Source of the DNA: Micromonospora tarapacensis
GTDB lineage: Bacteria; Actinomycetota; Actinomycetes; Mycobacteriales; Micromonosporaceae
Direction of reading: 5' to 3'
DNA: 64,000 bases
NCBI RefSeq assembly: GCF_019697375.1
Contig: NZ_JAHCDI010000004.1
Location: 3,955,324-4,019,323 of the forward strand
The notes below the pieces were generated by a model. That model ran no database searches and was not told the DNA's origin. It saw only the letters and a program-made list of their open reading frames with translations. Position 1 is the first letter of the stretch. The number at the start of each line of letters is the position of its first letter. Shown piece by piece: positions 8,166-18,400 of this stretch. The translations under genes and the position numbers were made by a program.

Positions 8166-9467
8166 TCAACCGCGGTAGCTCCACGCCTTCGGCGCGGCGG
8201 CGACCGGTGTCGGCTCGGGGACGGCGGTGCCCCGGCTGCGCAGCAGCATCAGCGACAGCACGGCCGCGCCCACCGACAGCGTTCCCGCCACGTACCAGGC
8301 GAGGTGGTAGGTGCCGAGCTGGTCCCGGACCAGGCCGGCCCCGGTGGCGGCCACCGCCGCGCCGAGCTGGTGGGCGGCGAACACCCAGCCGAAGACCACC
8401 GCACCGGAGGCGCCGAAGTACTCCCGGCACAGCGCTACGGTCGGCGGCACGGTGGCCACCCAGTCCAGGCCGTAGAAGATGACGAAGACCAGCATGCTCG
8501 GCTCGGTGGTGGCCGCGAACAGGCCGGGCAGCAGCATCAGCGAACCGCCGCGCAGCGCGTAGTACGCCACCAGCAGCAGCCGGGGGTCGAACCGGTCGGT
8601 GAGCCAGCCGGAGGCGATGGTGCCGGCGATGTCGAAGAGGCCGACCAGCGCCAGCAGCCCGGCCGCCGTGGTCTGCGGCATCCCGTGGTCGTGCGCGGCC
8701 GGGATGAAGTGCGTACCGACCAGGCCGTTGGTGGTCGCCCCGCAGATCGCGAAGCCGGCGGCCAGCAGCCAGAACGGCCGGGTGCGCGCCGCCTGGACCA
8801 GCGCGCCCACGGCGCGGGCGGCGGCCCCACCCGCGGGCCTGGTCACGGGCTCGATCTCCGCCGCACCGTACGGGGGCAGCCCGAGATCCGCCGGGTGTTC
8901 CCGCAGCAGCCGCAGCACCAGCGGTACGACCAGCAGAGCCGTCCCGGCGACGACCAGTGCCGCCGATCGCCAGCCGTACGCCTGCACCAGCAGCGCCAGC
9001 AGCGGCAGGAAGACCAGTTGGCCGGCCGCCCCACCGGCGGTGAGCACACCGGTGACCAGGCCACGGCGGCGCACGAACCAGCGCCCGGTGATCGTCGCCA
9101 CGAAGGCCAGCGCCATCGACCCGGTGCCCAGCCCGACCAGCACGCCCCAGCACAAGATGAGTTGCCAGCTCGCGGTCATGAAGACGGTCAGCCCGCTGCC
9201 GGCGGCGACCAGGGCCAGCGCGGTGGCCACCACCCGGCGGATGCCGAAGCGGTCCATCAGCGCCGCGGCGAACGGCGCGGTCAGCCCGTAGAGGAGCAGG
9301 TTCACCGAGACGGCGGCGGAGATGGTGGCCAGCGGCCAGCGGAACTCGGCGTGCAGCGGGTGCAGCAGCACGGACGGGGTGGCCCGGAACCCGGCGGCGC
9401 CGACCAGCGCCACGAAGGCGACCGCGGCGACGACCCAGGCCGGATGCGGACGGACAGCTCTTTTCAC
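8166..9467 (-). CDS. MFS transporter (monocarboxylate-porter-like)
   Basis: This 433-residue membrane protein has about twelve hydrophobic segments arranged as two six-helix halves, with a loop after helix 2 (MDRFGIRR) that matches the MFS motif A region. The pattern WPLATISAAVSVNLLLYGLTAPFAAALMDRFG resembles the oxalate/formate and monocarboxylate antiporter group. GTG 9467 (VKRAVRPHPAW) is chosen because the sequence upstream is Arg-rich and not protein-like. It is divergent from a GlxA-type AraC regulator 71 bp away, which is a plausible local regulator. The substrate cannot be deduced. Confidence 0.85.
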   Translation of the reverse strand: MKRAVRPHPAWVVAAVAFVALVGAAGFRATPSVLLHPLHAEFRWPLATISAAVSVNLLLYGLTAPFAAALMDRFGIRRVVATALALVAAGSGLTVFMTASWQLILCWGVLVGLGTGSMALAFVATITGRWFVRRRGLVTGVLTAGGAAGQLVFLPLLALLVQAYGWRSAALVVAGTALLVVPLVLRLLREHPADLGLPPYGAAEIEPVTRPAGGAAARAVGALVQAARTRPFWLLAAGFAICGATTNGLVGTHFIPAAHDHGMPQTTAAGLLALVGLFDIAGTIASGWLTDRFDPRLLLVAYYALRGGSLMLLPGLFAATTEPSMLVFVIFYGLDWVATVPPTVALCREYFGASGAVVFGWVFAAHQLGAAVAATGAGLVRDQLGTYHLAWYVAGTLSVGAAVLSLMLLRSRGTAVPEPTPVAAAPKAWSYRG

Positions 9468-9538
9468 CAGGTGAGTCTGGTGGAGGGCGGGCTGCTCCAG
9501 CGAGTGGCCGGAAAGCCATGCTGCGCAATAATCGGGCC

Positions 9539-10546
9539 ATGACTCCGCATCGCGTCGCCGTCCTCGCCGTCGACCAGGTGGTCGGCCTCGACCTCGGCGC
9601 ACCCGCACAGGTCTTCAGCACCGCCCGGGACAGCGCCGACCAGCACTACTACGCCGTCGACACGTGCACCCCGGGCGGCCGGCCGGTACGCAGCACCGCC
9701 GGCTTCCGGGTGTTGCCCGAGCACGGCCTGGAGCTGCTGGATCGGGCCGACACCGTGGTGGTGCCCGGGGTCGGCGGCGATGCCACGTTCCGCTCCGACG
9801 ACGTCGAACCCGAGGTGACCCAGGCGCTGCGGTCCGCGTACGACCGGGGCGCCCGGATCATGTCCACCTGCACCGGCGCCTTCGTGCTGGCCGCCGCCGG
9901 GCTGCTCGACGGGCGGCGGGCCACCACCCACTGGGCGTACGCCGACCGCTTCCGCCGGCTGCACCCACGGGTGAACCTCGACCCCGACGTGCTCTTCGTG
10001 GCCGACGACCGGGTGCTCACCTCGGCCGGCGTCGTCGCCGGCATCGACCTGTGCCTGCACGTGGTCCGCACCGACCACGGCAGCGAGGTGGCCAACCAGG
10101 CGGCCCGCCGCTGCGTGATGCCGCCGTGGCGCGACGGCGGTCAGGCCCAATACATCGAACGCCCGGTGCCGCTGGTGCCCGACTCCAGCACCGCCGGCGC
10201 CCGGGAGTGGGCCCGCCAGCGGCTGCACGAGCCGGTGAGCCTGCGCGACCTGGCCGGGCGGGCGCGGATGAGCGTACGCACCTTCACCCGCCGGTTCCGG
10301 GCGGAGACCGGGCTGAGCCCGGCCCAGTGGCTACTGCACGAACGCACCGACCACGCCCGGCTGCTGCTGGAGAGCACCGACCTCACCGTCGACCAGATCG
10401 CCCACCGCAGCGGCTTCGGCACCACCGCCGCGCTGCGCCAGCAACTGCACCAGCGCATCGGCGTCGCGCCCTCGGCGTACCGGCGCACCTTCCGCCGCAC
10501 ACCGCCCGTCGCACCCGAGAAGGTGGGATCGATCGGCGGAGCCTAG
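9539..10546 (+). CDS. GlxA-family AraC transcriptional regulator
   Basis: This 335-residue protein has an N-terminal DJ-1/PfpI-like (GATase-1) domain, residues about 5-175, with the nucleophile-elbow-like segment STCTGAFVLAAAG. A C-terminal AraC-type double helix-turn-helix follows (about 220-315; LRDLAGRARMSVRTFTRRFR and VDQIAHRSGFGTTAALRQQL). Such regulators usually activate or repress a neighbouring gene, and the divergent MFS transporter is the obvious candidate. Start ATG 9539 is preferred over ATG 9518 because the family N terminus begins with this segment (HRVAVLAVDQV). It converges with the VWA gene, and both stop codons lie in one CTAG. Confidence 0.88.
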   Translation: MTPHRVAVLAVDQVVGLDLGAPAQVFSTARDSADQHYYAVDTCTPGGRPVRSTAGFRVLPEHGLELLDRADTVVVPGVGGDATFRSDDVEPEVTQALRSAYDRGARIMSTCTGAFVLAAAGLLDGRRATTHWAYADRFRRLHPRVNLDPDVLFVADDRVLTSAGVVAGIDLCLHVVRTDHGSEVANQAARRCVMPPWRDGGQAQYIERPVPLVPDSSTAGAREWARQRLHEPVSLRDLAGRARMSVRTFTRRFRAETGLSPAQWLLHERTDHARLLLESTDLTVDQIAHRSGFGTTAALRQQLHQRIGVAPSAYRRTFRRTPPVAPEKVGSIGGA

Positions 10547-12495
10547 CGGCGGCCTCGGCGGGCCCGTAGGTAGTCGCTGACCACGTACTCCCCGAGGTCG
10601 TCTGCCTCCGGCGTGAAGACCCGGCCACCGCTGCGCCGGGCCACCGCGTCGACGAACCGGCGCAGCCCGGGGTCGTCACCGAGCATGAACAGGTTCAGCG
10701 TCGCCCCGTACCGGCCGAGCCGGTCCACCTCACGGATCGTCGCCTCGATCGTCTCCGGCAACGAGGGCCACGCGAACAGCGCCTCCCCGTCGTCCGGGTC
10801 CAGGTGGGCGGTCGGCTCCCCGTCGGTGACCACCAGCACCACCGGCTCGGCGTCCGAATGGCGCCGCAGGTGCTGCCCGGCCAGCCGCAACGCGTGCTGC
10901 AGGTTGGTCCCCTGGGTCATGTCCGGCTCGACCGCGGCCAACTCCTGCTGGGTCAGTGTCGCCGCCCGCCGGCCGAACCCGATGATCTGCAACGCGTCCT
11001 GCGGGAATCGGGTCGCCATCAGGTGCGCCAGGGCCAGCCCGGTCTGCTTCATCGGCCCCCACCGCCCCTGCGAGATCATCGAGTACGACAGGTCGACGCA
11101 GAGCGCCACCGCCGCCGACGCCCGGCGCTCGGTCTCGACGACCTCGAAATCCTCCACGGCCAGCTGAACCGGCACCCCCTGGCCGGTCCGGCGCACCGCC
11201 CGGGTCAGCGTCCGCACCACGTCCAGCGGCTGCTCGTCGCCGTACTCCCAGGGCCGGGAGGCACCGCTGACCTCGCCGGCCGCCCCGGCCGAACGCAGGT
11301 CGTGGCGCCCCCGCGGGCCGGCGGTCAGCTCGGCGAAGACCCGCCGCAGCGCGGTGCCGCCGAGCCGGCGCAGCGCCTTCGGGCTGAGTGTCAGGCCCTC
11401 GGCGTCCCGGGTCACCCAGCCCTGCCGGCGCAGCTCGCGCTCCAGTTCCCGCAGCCGGCGTACGTCGTCGGCGGCGTCGCGGCCCAGCGAGCGGGCCACC
11501 GCGTCGACGTCGATGTCGTCCAGGGTCGCCCCGGGGTGCGCCTGGCCGAGCTGGTCGAGCAGGTCGTCCAGCTCGGCGACCTCGTCGAGGGCGCCGGTCG
11601 CCTCGCCGTAACCCAGCGGACGGCCACCCTGCATCCGTTCACCCCGACCCCAGCGCTGGTCGGGCCGCAGCGCCCGCAGGTTGCCCTCCAGTGCGGCCAG
11701 CTCACCGTCGAGCCGGTCGCCGAGCGACTCGCGCATCAGGCCGGCCAGCTCGTCGCGCTGCCGCTCCGACAGCGAGTTCATCAGCCGCCGCCCGGCCGCC
11801 GACCGGCGCGCCAGCAGGTCGATCAGTTCGTCGACGTCGCGCGGGCCCTCCGGGAAGAACTCGCCGTGCCTGCGCATGAACTCGGCGAACGCGTCGGTGG
11901 TGTCCTCCGCACGGGCGTGCCGGGCCAGCAGGGCGTTGAGGTCCCGCATCATCTCGGCCACCCGCTCCTGCACCGCCGGGTCGGCCGCCAGCCGCGCCGA
12001 GTCGCGCAGCCCGGCGAAACGCTGGCCGAGCACCTCGTCGCGCAGCCCGTCGAGAATCCGCTGATAGGTCTGCCGCGCCTCGTCGCTGGCCCACTGGTAG
12101 CCGGACAGCTCCCGGACCGCCTGCGCGGTGGAGCGGGGCAGGTTGCCCAGCTCCGTCTCGGCGAACCGGGCCGCCTCGTCCGGGCGGCCGGCCAGCTCGT
12201 CCCGCTCGGCGGCCAGGGCCTGGTCGAGCAGGGCACGGGCCCGGGTCACCGCGCCGTCCAGATCACCCCGGCGCAGCGCCTCGCGCCGCAGCCGGCGGGC
12301 GCGGGCGGTCAGCCCGTCCAACCCACCCCGCCCCTGCGGGCCCCGGCGCAGCAGGTCTCGCAGCGCGTCGCGCAGGCTGCCGCCGGCCAGCACCTCCGCG
12401 CCGACCTGGTCCACCGCGGCCTGCACGTCGTACGGCGGCGCCAGCGGGTCGGGGCCGCCGTGCCACTGTCCGTACCGGAACCGGTTGCCGGCCAT
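10543..12495 (-). CDS. VWA-domain protein (CoxE-like), partner of MoxR ATPase
   Basis: This 650-residue protein has a long helical, charged N-terminal region (residues 1 to about 440) and a C-terminal von Willebrand factor A domain. The MIDAS motif is DLSYSM (D-x-S-x-S), with TDGEPTAH as a later metal-site segment. VWA proteins paired with MoxR-type AAA+ ATPases act as metal-dependent adaptors in chaperone-like complexes that insert cofactors or mature enzymes. It follows the MoxR gene with a 2-bp gap (TGAGCATG), so they are coupled. The stop codon overlaps the converging GlxA-type regulator in CTAG. The client protein is unknown. Confidence 0.88.
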   Translation of the reverse strand: MAGNRFRYGQWHGGPDPLAPPYDVQAAVDQVGAEVLAGGSLRDALRDLLRRGPQGRGGLDGLTARARRLRREALRRGDLDGAVTRARALLDQALAAERDELAGRPDEAARFAETELGNLPRSTAQAVRELSGYQWASDEARQTYQRILDGLRDEVLGQRFAGLRDSARLAADPAVQERVAEMMRDLNALLARHARAEDTTDAFAEFMRRHGEFFPEGPRDVDELIDLLARRSAAGRRLMNSLSERQRDELAGLMRESLGDRLDGELAALEGNLRALRPDQRWGRGERMQGGRPLGYGEATGALDEVAELDDLLDQLGQAHPGATLDDIDVDAVARSLGRDAADDVRRLRELERELRRQGWVTRDAEGLTLSPKALRRLGGTALRRVFAELTAGPRGRHDLRSAGAAGEVSGASRPWEYGDEQPLDVVRTLTRAVRRTGQGVPVQLAVEDFEVVETERRASAAVALCVDLSYSMISQGRWGPMKQTGLALAHLMATRFPQDALQIIGFGRRAATLTQQELAAVEPDMTQGTNLQHALRLAGQHLRRHSDAEPVVLVVTDGEPTAHLDPDDGEALFAWPSLPETIEATIREVDRLGRYGATLNLFMLGDDPGLRRFVDAVARRSGGRVFTPEADDLGEYVVSDYLRARRGRR

Positions 12496-12497
12496 GC

Positions 12498-13964
12498 TCA
12501 GTCCCGGCCGCCGTACCGGGTGCGACCCGAATCGGTCACGTCCTTGCCCAACCGGCGGTTGAGGTGCAGCCCCTCCAGCACGAACTCGACCGCGGCGGCG
12601 GCCTGCCCGGGGCTCGGCGCGTCGCCGATGCCGAGCCGATCGAGCACCTTGGCCAGCCCCGGCACCGTCCCCACCTGGCGCAGCAGCTCGTCGGCCGACA
12701 CCAGCTCGCCGGTCTCGACGGCCTGCCCGTCGTCGACGAGCGCGGTGAAGCCGGACAGGTCCAGCCCGGCCAGCCGGGCCCGGAACGTCTCGGCGGTCGC
12801 GGTGCGCAGCAGATGACCGAGGACCTCGATCTCCCGGCCCTCCTCGCCGCTCTCGAACTCCACCTTGCCGCGCAGCGTCGACGTCACCGATACCGCGTCA
12901 CCCACCCGCGCCACCGCCTCCGGCGAACCGGACACCCCACCACCGGCGGACGGCCCACCCGGCGCGGCGCCGAGCAGGCTGGCCCGCCGCAGCGCGGCGG
13001 CGGCGACCGTCTCGGCGGCGGCGATGGCGAACCGGGCGGAGACGCCGGAACGAGGGTCGACCGACGGCGAGTCGCGCAGCGCCCGGGCGAACCGGGCGAG
13101 CACCTCCAGCACGTGTTCCGGCACCTCGGCGACCAGGTCTGCCTCCTGCCGGATCAACTCCAGCTCAAGCTCCAGGTCGGTGGGGTAGTGGGTACGGATC
13201 TCGGCACCGAACCGGTCCTTGAGCGGGGTGATGATCCGGCCCCGGTTGGTGTAGTCCTCCGGGTTGGCGCTGGCCACCAGGAGCAGGTCCAGCGGCAGCC
13301 GCAGCTGGTAGCCGCGGACCTGGATGTCCCGCTCCTCCAGGACGTTGAGCAGCGCCACCTGGATCCGCTCGGCCAGGTCCGGCAGCTCGTTCACCGCGAA
13401 GATGCCCCGGTTGGTGCGCGGCACCAGGCCGAAGTGGATCGTCTCGGGGTCGCCGAGCGTACGCCCCTGGGCCAGCCGGATCGGGTCGACGTCGCCGATC
13501 AGGTCACCGACGCTGGTGTCCGGGGTGGCCAGCTTCTCGCCGTACCGCATCGAGCGGTGCAGCCAGCCGACGGGCAGCTCGTCGCCGGCCTCGGCGACCA
13601 GCGCCCGCGACGCCGGGGTGACCGGGTGCAGTGGGTGCTCGTTGAGCACCGAATCGGCGATCACCGGGGTCCATTCGTCCAGCAACGTCACCAGCGACCG
13701 GATCAGCCGGGTCTTGCCCTGGCCCCGCTCGCCGAGCAGCACCATGTCGTGCCCGGCGAGCAGCGCCCGCTCCACCTCGGGCAGCACCGTGTCGTCGTAG
13801 CCGACGATGCCGGCGAACCGTGGCCCGCCGTCGCGCAGGCGGGTCAGCAGGTTGTCGCGCAGCTCCTGCTTGACGGTGCGGTACCGGTACCCGGCCGCGC
13901 GCAGCGCGCCGAGCGTCGCCGGCAGGTCGACCGGGGGCACCGGAGTTACCGGGGATGCAGTCAC
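12498..13964 (-). CDS. MoxR-type AAA+ ATPase (magnesium-chelatase ChlI-like)
   Basis: This 488-residue ATPase shows a Walker A motif (GERGQGKT), a Walker B-like region (GIFAVNELPDL) and sensor sequence (LLVASANPEDYTNRG). The last segment matches MoxR/ChlI proteins, in which the ATPase works with a VWA partner. GTG 13964 gives the best start; upstream sequence is not conserved-looking. With the downstream VWA gene it forms a two-gene operon. The promoter should lie in the 209-bp gap shared with the divergent fxsC gene. The link to the FXS cluster is positional only. Confidence 0.88.
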   Translation of the reverse strand: MTASPVTPVPPVDLPATLGALRAAGYRYRTVKQELRDNLLTRLRDGGPRFAGIVGYDDTVLPEVERALLAGHDMVLLGERGQGKTRLIRSLVTLLDEWTPVIADSVLNEHPLHPVTPASRALVAEAGDELPVGWLHRSMRYGEKLATPDTSVGDLIGDVDPIRLAQGRTLGDPETIHFGLVPRTNRGIFAVNELPDLAERIQVALLNVLEERDIQVRGYQLRLPLDLLLVASANPEDYTNRGRIITPLKDRFGAEIRTHYPTDLELELELIRQEADLVAEVPEHVLEVLARFARALRDSPSVDPRSGVSARFAIAAAETVAAAALRRASLLGAAPGGPSAGGGVSGSPEAVARVGDAVSVTSTLRGKVEFESGEEGREIEVLGHLLRTATAETFRARLAGLDLSGFTALVDDGQAVETGELVSADELLRQVGTVPGLAKVLDRLGIGDAPSPGQAAAAVEFVLEGLHLNRRLGKDVTDSGRTRYGGRD

Positions 13965-14173
13965 CCGCCCAACGCTAGCGCGTCGCCACGGCGATGAGTA
14001 CGCCGTCCCGCGACCGGCCACCGCGGATACGACAGTTCAGCGGGCTGCCACGCCCCGCTTCCGCCCCTATACTCGCGGTGAAGCTCCCGCCGCCACGGCC
14101 GCTGGCACCTGGCCCGCCCGGCGACGGCCACGACCCAGCCACCCCATGGCCAGAGTCCAGGCGCGGAGGTGCG

Positions 14174-15463
14174 GTGCTGTACTTCTTCCTCAGCTACGCG
14201 AGGGGCGACGAGGACGCACTCGTCCAACGTTTCTACGAGGATCTCAGTGCCGAGGTGCGACTGCTCGCCGGGCTGTCCCGGGACGAGCGGGTGGGATTCG
14301 TGGACCGGACAATCCTGCTCGGCGAGCGGTGGCCGCAGCGACTGGTCGAGGCGTTGGGCAGCTGCCGATCCTTCCTCGCCCTGATGACGCCACGATATTT
14401 CCAGAGCCGGGTGTGCGGGCAGGAGTGGCAACTCTTCGCCGACCGCACCGCCCGGTTCGAGAGCCAGCGACGGGTGGACACCTCACTGCTCAAGCCGTTG
14501 ATGTGGATTCCGGCGCAGCCGGGGCGGATCCACCCGGTGGCCCGTCCCCTGCAGTATTCCTCGGACAGCCTCGGCGACCTCTACCAGCGTCTCGGCGTCC
14601 GGCAGCTGATGCGCCTGCAGCGGCACAGCGACGACTACCGCAGCTTCCTGTTCGAGCTGGCCACCCAGATCGTGTCGAGCGTGGAGGCGCATCCACTGCC
14701 GGACCACCACCGCCCGGTCGAGTTGCAGGCCGTCGAGAGCGCCTTCCACACCGAGCGGCCCACGAACGGGGCGGACCGCGTCCCGGCCGCCGCCGGTGCG
14801 GACGCCACCAGCCCGATGCTGGTGCACTTCGTGGTGGCGGCGTCGAGCCGGGACGAGATGCGCGGCGTGCGGCAGCACGTCGGGGTGTACGGCGACGACC
14901 CCTTGCAGTGGGCGCCCTACCGGCCCCCGATGCCCGAGCCGCTTGTCGACTACGCCCGGGAGATCGCCGCCGATCACAGCTATCAGTCCACCGTGGTCCA
15001 GATGGACGGGCTGCCACAGAGCGCCGAGGTGGCCGCCCGCTACAACCAGATCCTGGTGCTGATCGTCGACGCCTGGATGACCCGCCTGCCGCAGCGGCGG
15101 CAGGCCCTGCTCGCCCACGCCGCGGCGGCGCTCGGCCATCAGCGCGCCGCCACCGCGGTCCTCATTCCCAGCAGCCGCGACGACCCGGAGACCCGGGAGC
15201 ACTGGCAGACCCTCTCCCGCGCCTGCCGGGAGATCTTCGACGAGTTCACCTCCGACGACGAACTGTATCGATCGAACATCATCACCCACCGCGCCTTCGA
15301 GGAGGAGCTTCCGGAGGTGCTGGAGGTCGCCCGGAACCGGGTGTTCAGCCGAGGCTCGGTGCACCGGCACCCCGACCCGTCGACGGACACCGTGCCGCCC
15401 CGACTCGACGGCCCGTGGGCGGCGACGAGACCGGAACGGGAGGACCAGCGTGACGACCACTGA
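14174..15463 (+). CDS. fxsC: FxsC, TIR-domain protein of the FXS peptide system
   Basis: This 429-residue protein starts with a TIR-like domain (LYFFLSYARGDEDALVQRF at residues 2-20) of the kind typical for FxsC. A second FxsC-specific region covers the C-terminal half (about 215-400; MLVHFVVAASSRDEM and QILVLIVDAWMTRLPQRRQ). FxsC genes accompany FxSxx-COOH precursors and their radical SAM maturases, but their biochemical role is unknown. Start GTG 14174 has GGAGGT only a few bases upstream. The gene overlaps fxsT by 14 bp, so both are translated from one message. The TIR domain could be enzymatic (NADase) or a signalling scaffold; the sequence does not decide this. Confidence 0.87.
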   Translation: MLYFFLSYARGDEDALVQRFYEDLSAEVRLLAGLSRDERVGFVDRTILLGERWPQRLVEALGSCRSFLALMTPRYFQSRVCGQEWQLFADRTARFESQRRVDTSLLKPLMWIPAQPGRIHPVARPLQYSSDSLGDLYQRLGVRQLMRLQRHSDDYRSFLFELATQIVSSVEAHPLPDHHRPVELQAVESAFHTERPTNGADRVPAAAGADATSPMLVHFVVAASSRDEMRGVRQHVGVYGDDPLQWAPYRPPMPEPLVDYAREIAADHSYQSTVVQMDGLPQSAEVAARYNQILVLIVDAWMTRLPQRRQALLAHAAAALGHQRAATAVLIPSSRDDPETREHWQTLSRACREIFDEFTSDDELYRSNIITHRAFEEELPEVLEVARNRVFSRGSVHRHPDPSTDTVPPRLDGPWAATRPEREDQRDDH

Positions 15464-18400
15464 CCGAACCACGACCACCACCGGCGGCAGGGAGGGCCGG
15501 ATCATCACGTTCTACTCGTACAAGGGCGGCACCGGACGCACCATGGCGCTGGCGAACGTGGCCTGGATCCTCGCCGCGAACGGCCACCGGGTCCTCGCCG
15601 TGGACTGGGACCTGGAGTCACCCGGTCTGCACCGGTACTTCCACCCGTTCCTGCTGGACAAGGACCTGCGCACCTCGCGCGGGGTGATCGACATGGCGCG
15701 CGACTACGCCGACGCCGCCGTCCGTCCCTTCGACGAGACGGAGGACCCGGACTGGATCGGTACCGCGGCCGACGTGCTGCGGCACGCGGTGTCGCTGGAG
15801 TGGCGCTTCCCGCTGCCGCCGCGGGACGTGACCGGCGGCGCCCACCCCGTCCGGCCCGGCTTCCTGGACCTGCTGCCCGCCGGACGGCAGGACCCGTCGT
15901 ACACCAAGGCGGTCAGCACCTTCGACTGGCAGGCGTTCTTCGAGAAGCTCGGCGGCAACAGCTTCCTGGACGCGCTGGCCGCCAGCATGCGGGCCAACTA
16001 CGACTACGTGCTGATCGACAGCCGCACCGGGGTCAGCGACGGCGCCGGCATCTGCACGGTGCGGCTGCCCGACACGGTCGTCACCTCCTTCACCCTCAAC
16101 GAGCAGAGCATCGACGGGGCCGTCGCGGTGGCGCGGTCGATCGTCCGACAACGCGGCGACCGGCCCGTGCGGATCCTGCCGGTGCCGATGCGGGTCGACA
16201 ACGCCGAACAGCTCAAGCTGGAGGCCGGGCGGGATCAGGCGCGCCGGCGGTTCACTCCGCTGCTGCCCCGGCTCTCGCCGGAGGAGAGCGACCGGTACTG
16301 GGGTGAGGTCGAGATCCCCTACCAGCCCTACTACGCGTACGAGGAGATCCTCGCCGCCTTCGGGGACCGGGCGCACCACGAGGCGACGCTGCTCGCCGCG
16401 TACGAGCGGCTGACCCGGGCCATCACCGACGGCGAGGTCGAGGACCTACCCCCGCTGGACGACCGGCTCCGCCGCAAGTGGCTGGCCAAGTTCGAGCGGC
16501 AGCGCCTCGCCGGCAGCGCCCCCGACGTCTTCGTCAGCTACGCGGCCCTGGACCGGGCCTGGGCGGAGTGGATCTGCGACGAACTTCGTGCCACCGGGCT
16601 GCGGGCGGTCATGCGGGAGGTCGACTTTCCCGCCAACCCGGCCGGCGGCGACCCGGCCGCCGTCGGCTTCAGCGACGCCGCCGGGCTCATCGTGCTGCTG
16701 TCCCAGGAGTACATGCAGTCGCCGAACGCGGCCGAGCTGTGGAGCCGGGCCACCGCCCACGACCCCACCACCGGCACCAGCTACCTGGTGCCCGTCCGGC
16801 TGGACAACTCCCGCGCCCCCGGGCTGTTCCTGGAACGCATCCCGGTCGACCTGGTGGGGGTCGACGAGCAGGAGGCGACGGCCCGGCTGCTGGAGGCACT
16901 GGACCACCCCGCCCGGCCCGCGCCCGACCCGGAAGGCACCCCGGTGCGCCGCCGCTTTCCGGGCAACGAGCCTCCGGTCTGGCGGGTGCCGCTGCCACGC
17001 AACGTCCAGTTCGTCGGGCGTGGCCCGCTGCTGGAGGGGATGCGCGACTGGCTCTCCGGTTCCGAGGCGGGTCACGTGCCGCTGGCGCTACACGGCCTCG
17101 GCGGTGTCGGCAAGAGCCAGATCGCCCTGGAGTACGCCTACCGGTTCCGCGCCGAGTACGACATCGTCTGGTGGATATCGGCGCAGCAGCCGAGCGTCCT
17201 GCGTCTCGCCCTGGGCGCGCTCGCCGACCGGCTCGCCGCCGAGCTGGACACGCCGCTGAGCGGCAGCGTCAGCGAACGGGTCAACTGGATCCTCGACGTG
17301 CTGCGCCGCGGGGTGCCGTTCCGGCGCTGGCTGCTCATCCTCGACAACGCCGACGAGCCCTCGGAGCTGCCCGAACTGATCCCGCAGGGTCCCGGGCACG
17401 TGCTGGTCACCACCCGCAACCACGCCTGGAGCCGGCACGCCCGGATGCTGGAGGTGGGCGCCTTCGACCGGGACGAGAGCGTCGACCTGCTCCGCCGTCG
17501 GGCCGGGCATCTGGACCGCGGCGACGCCGAGCTGATCGCCGCCCGCCTCGGTGACCTGCCGCTGGCCATCGAACAGGCCAGCGCGTGGCTGGCCACCACC
17601 GGCGAGTCTCCCGCCCAGTACCTCGCCCGGGTCGGGCGGTACCTGCCCGACATGCTCGCCGAGGAACTGCCGGCCGACTACCAGCAGACCGGTGCGCAGC
17701 CGTGGCTGGTCTCGCTGGACAGCCTGCGCGAGCGCAACCCGGCGGCGGCGAAGCTGTTGGAGGTCTGCGCCTTCTTCGCCAGCGAGCCGATCCCGATGTC
17801 GCTGGTCACCGGGGACCGGTTCATCAACGTGCTGCTGCCCCACGATCCCTCGCTGCGCGACCCCCTGCTGATGGGGCGGGCGCTGCGCGACATCGGCCGG
17901 TACGCGCTGGCCCGCATCGACAGCGTCCGGGGCGGTGGCCGGGGCCGCGGCCAGGAGCGCGCCGACGAGGCCGGCCAGACCAGCCTGCGCATGCACACGC
18001 TGGTGCAGGAGCTGATCCGGGAGTCGCTCTCCGAGCAGGAGAAGGACGAGAACCGCCAGCACGTGCACGCCATCCTGGCGGCGGCCAACCCGAAGGACCC
18101 CGACCAGCCCGACTACTGGCCGGTCTACGCGGAGCTGTGGCCGCACCTGCTGCCGTCGCGGACCCTCACCTCGGACCAGCCGGAGGTGCGGCAACTGCTG
18201 CTCGACGTGGCCCGCTACATGTGGATCCGGGTCGACTTCGCCACCTGCGCCGAGCTGGCCGAACAGGCGATCGCGCTGTGGCAGGAACGGTACGGCCCGG
18301 ACGACCCGCAGACGCTGATGATGCGGTTCCAGCTGGCCAACGCCCTGCGCCTGGAGGCCCGCTACCAGACCGCCTACGACATCGACCGGGACGTCTACGA

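Noticed and set aside
8304..9542. Long Gln/His/Arg-rich frame opposite the MFS gene
   Set aside because: Typical antisense shadow of a high-GC membrane protein gene; the same applies to the many long frames opposite the other genes in 0-34 kb.
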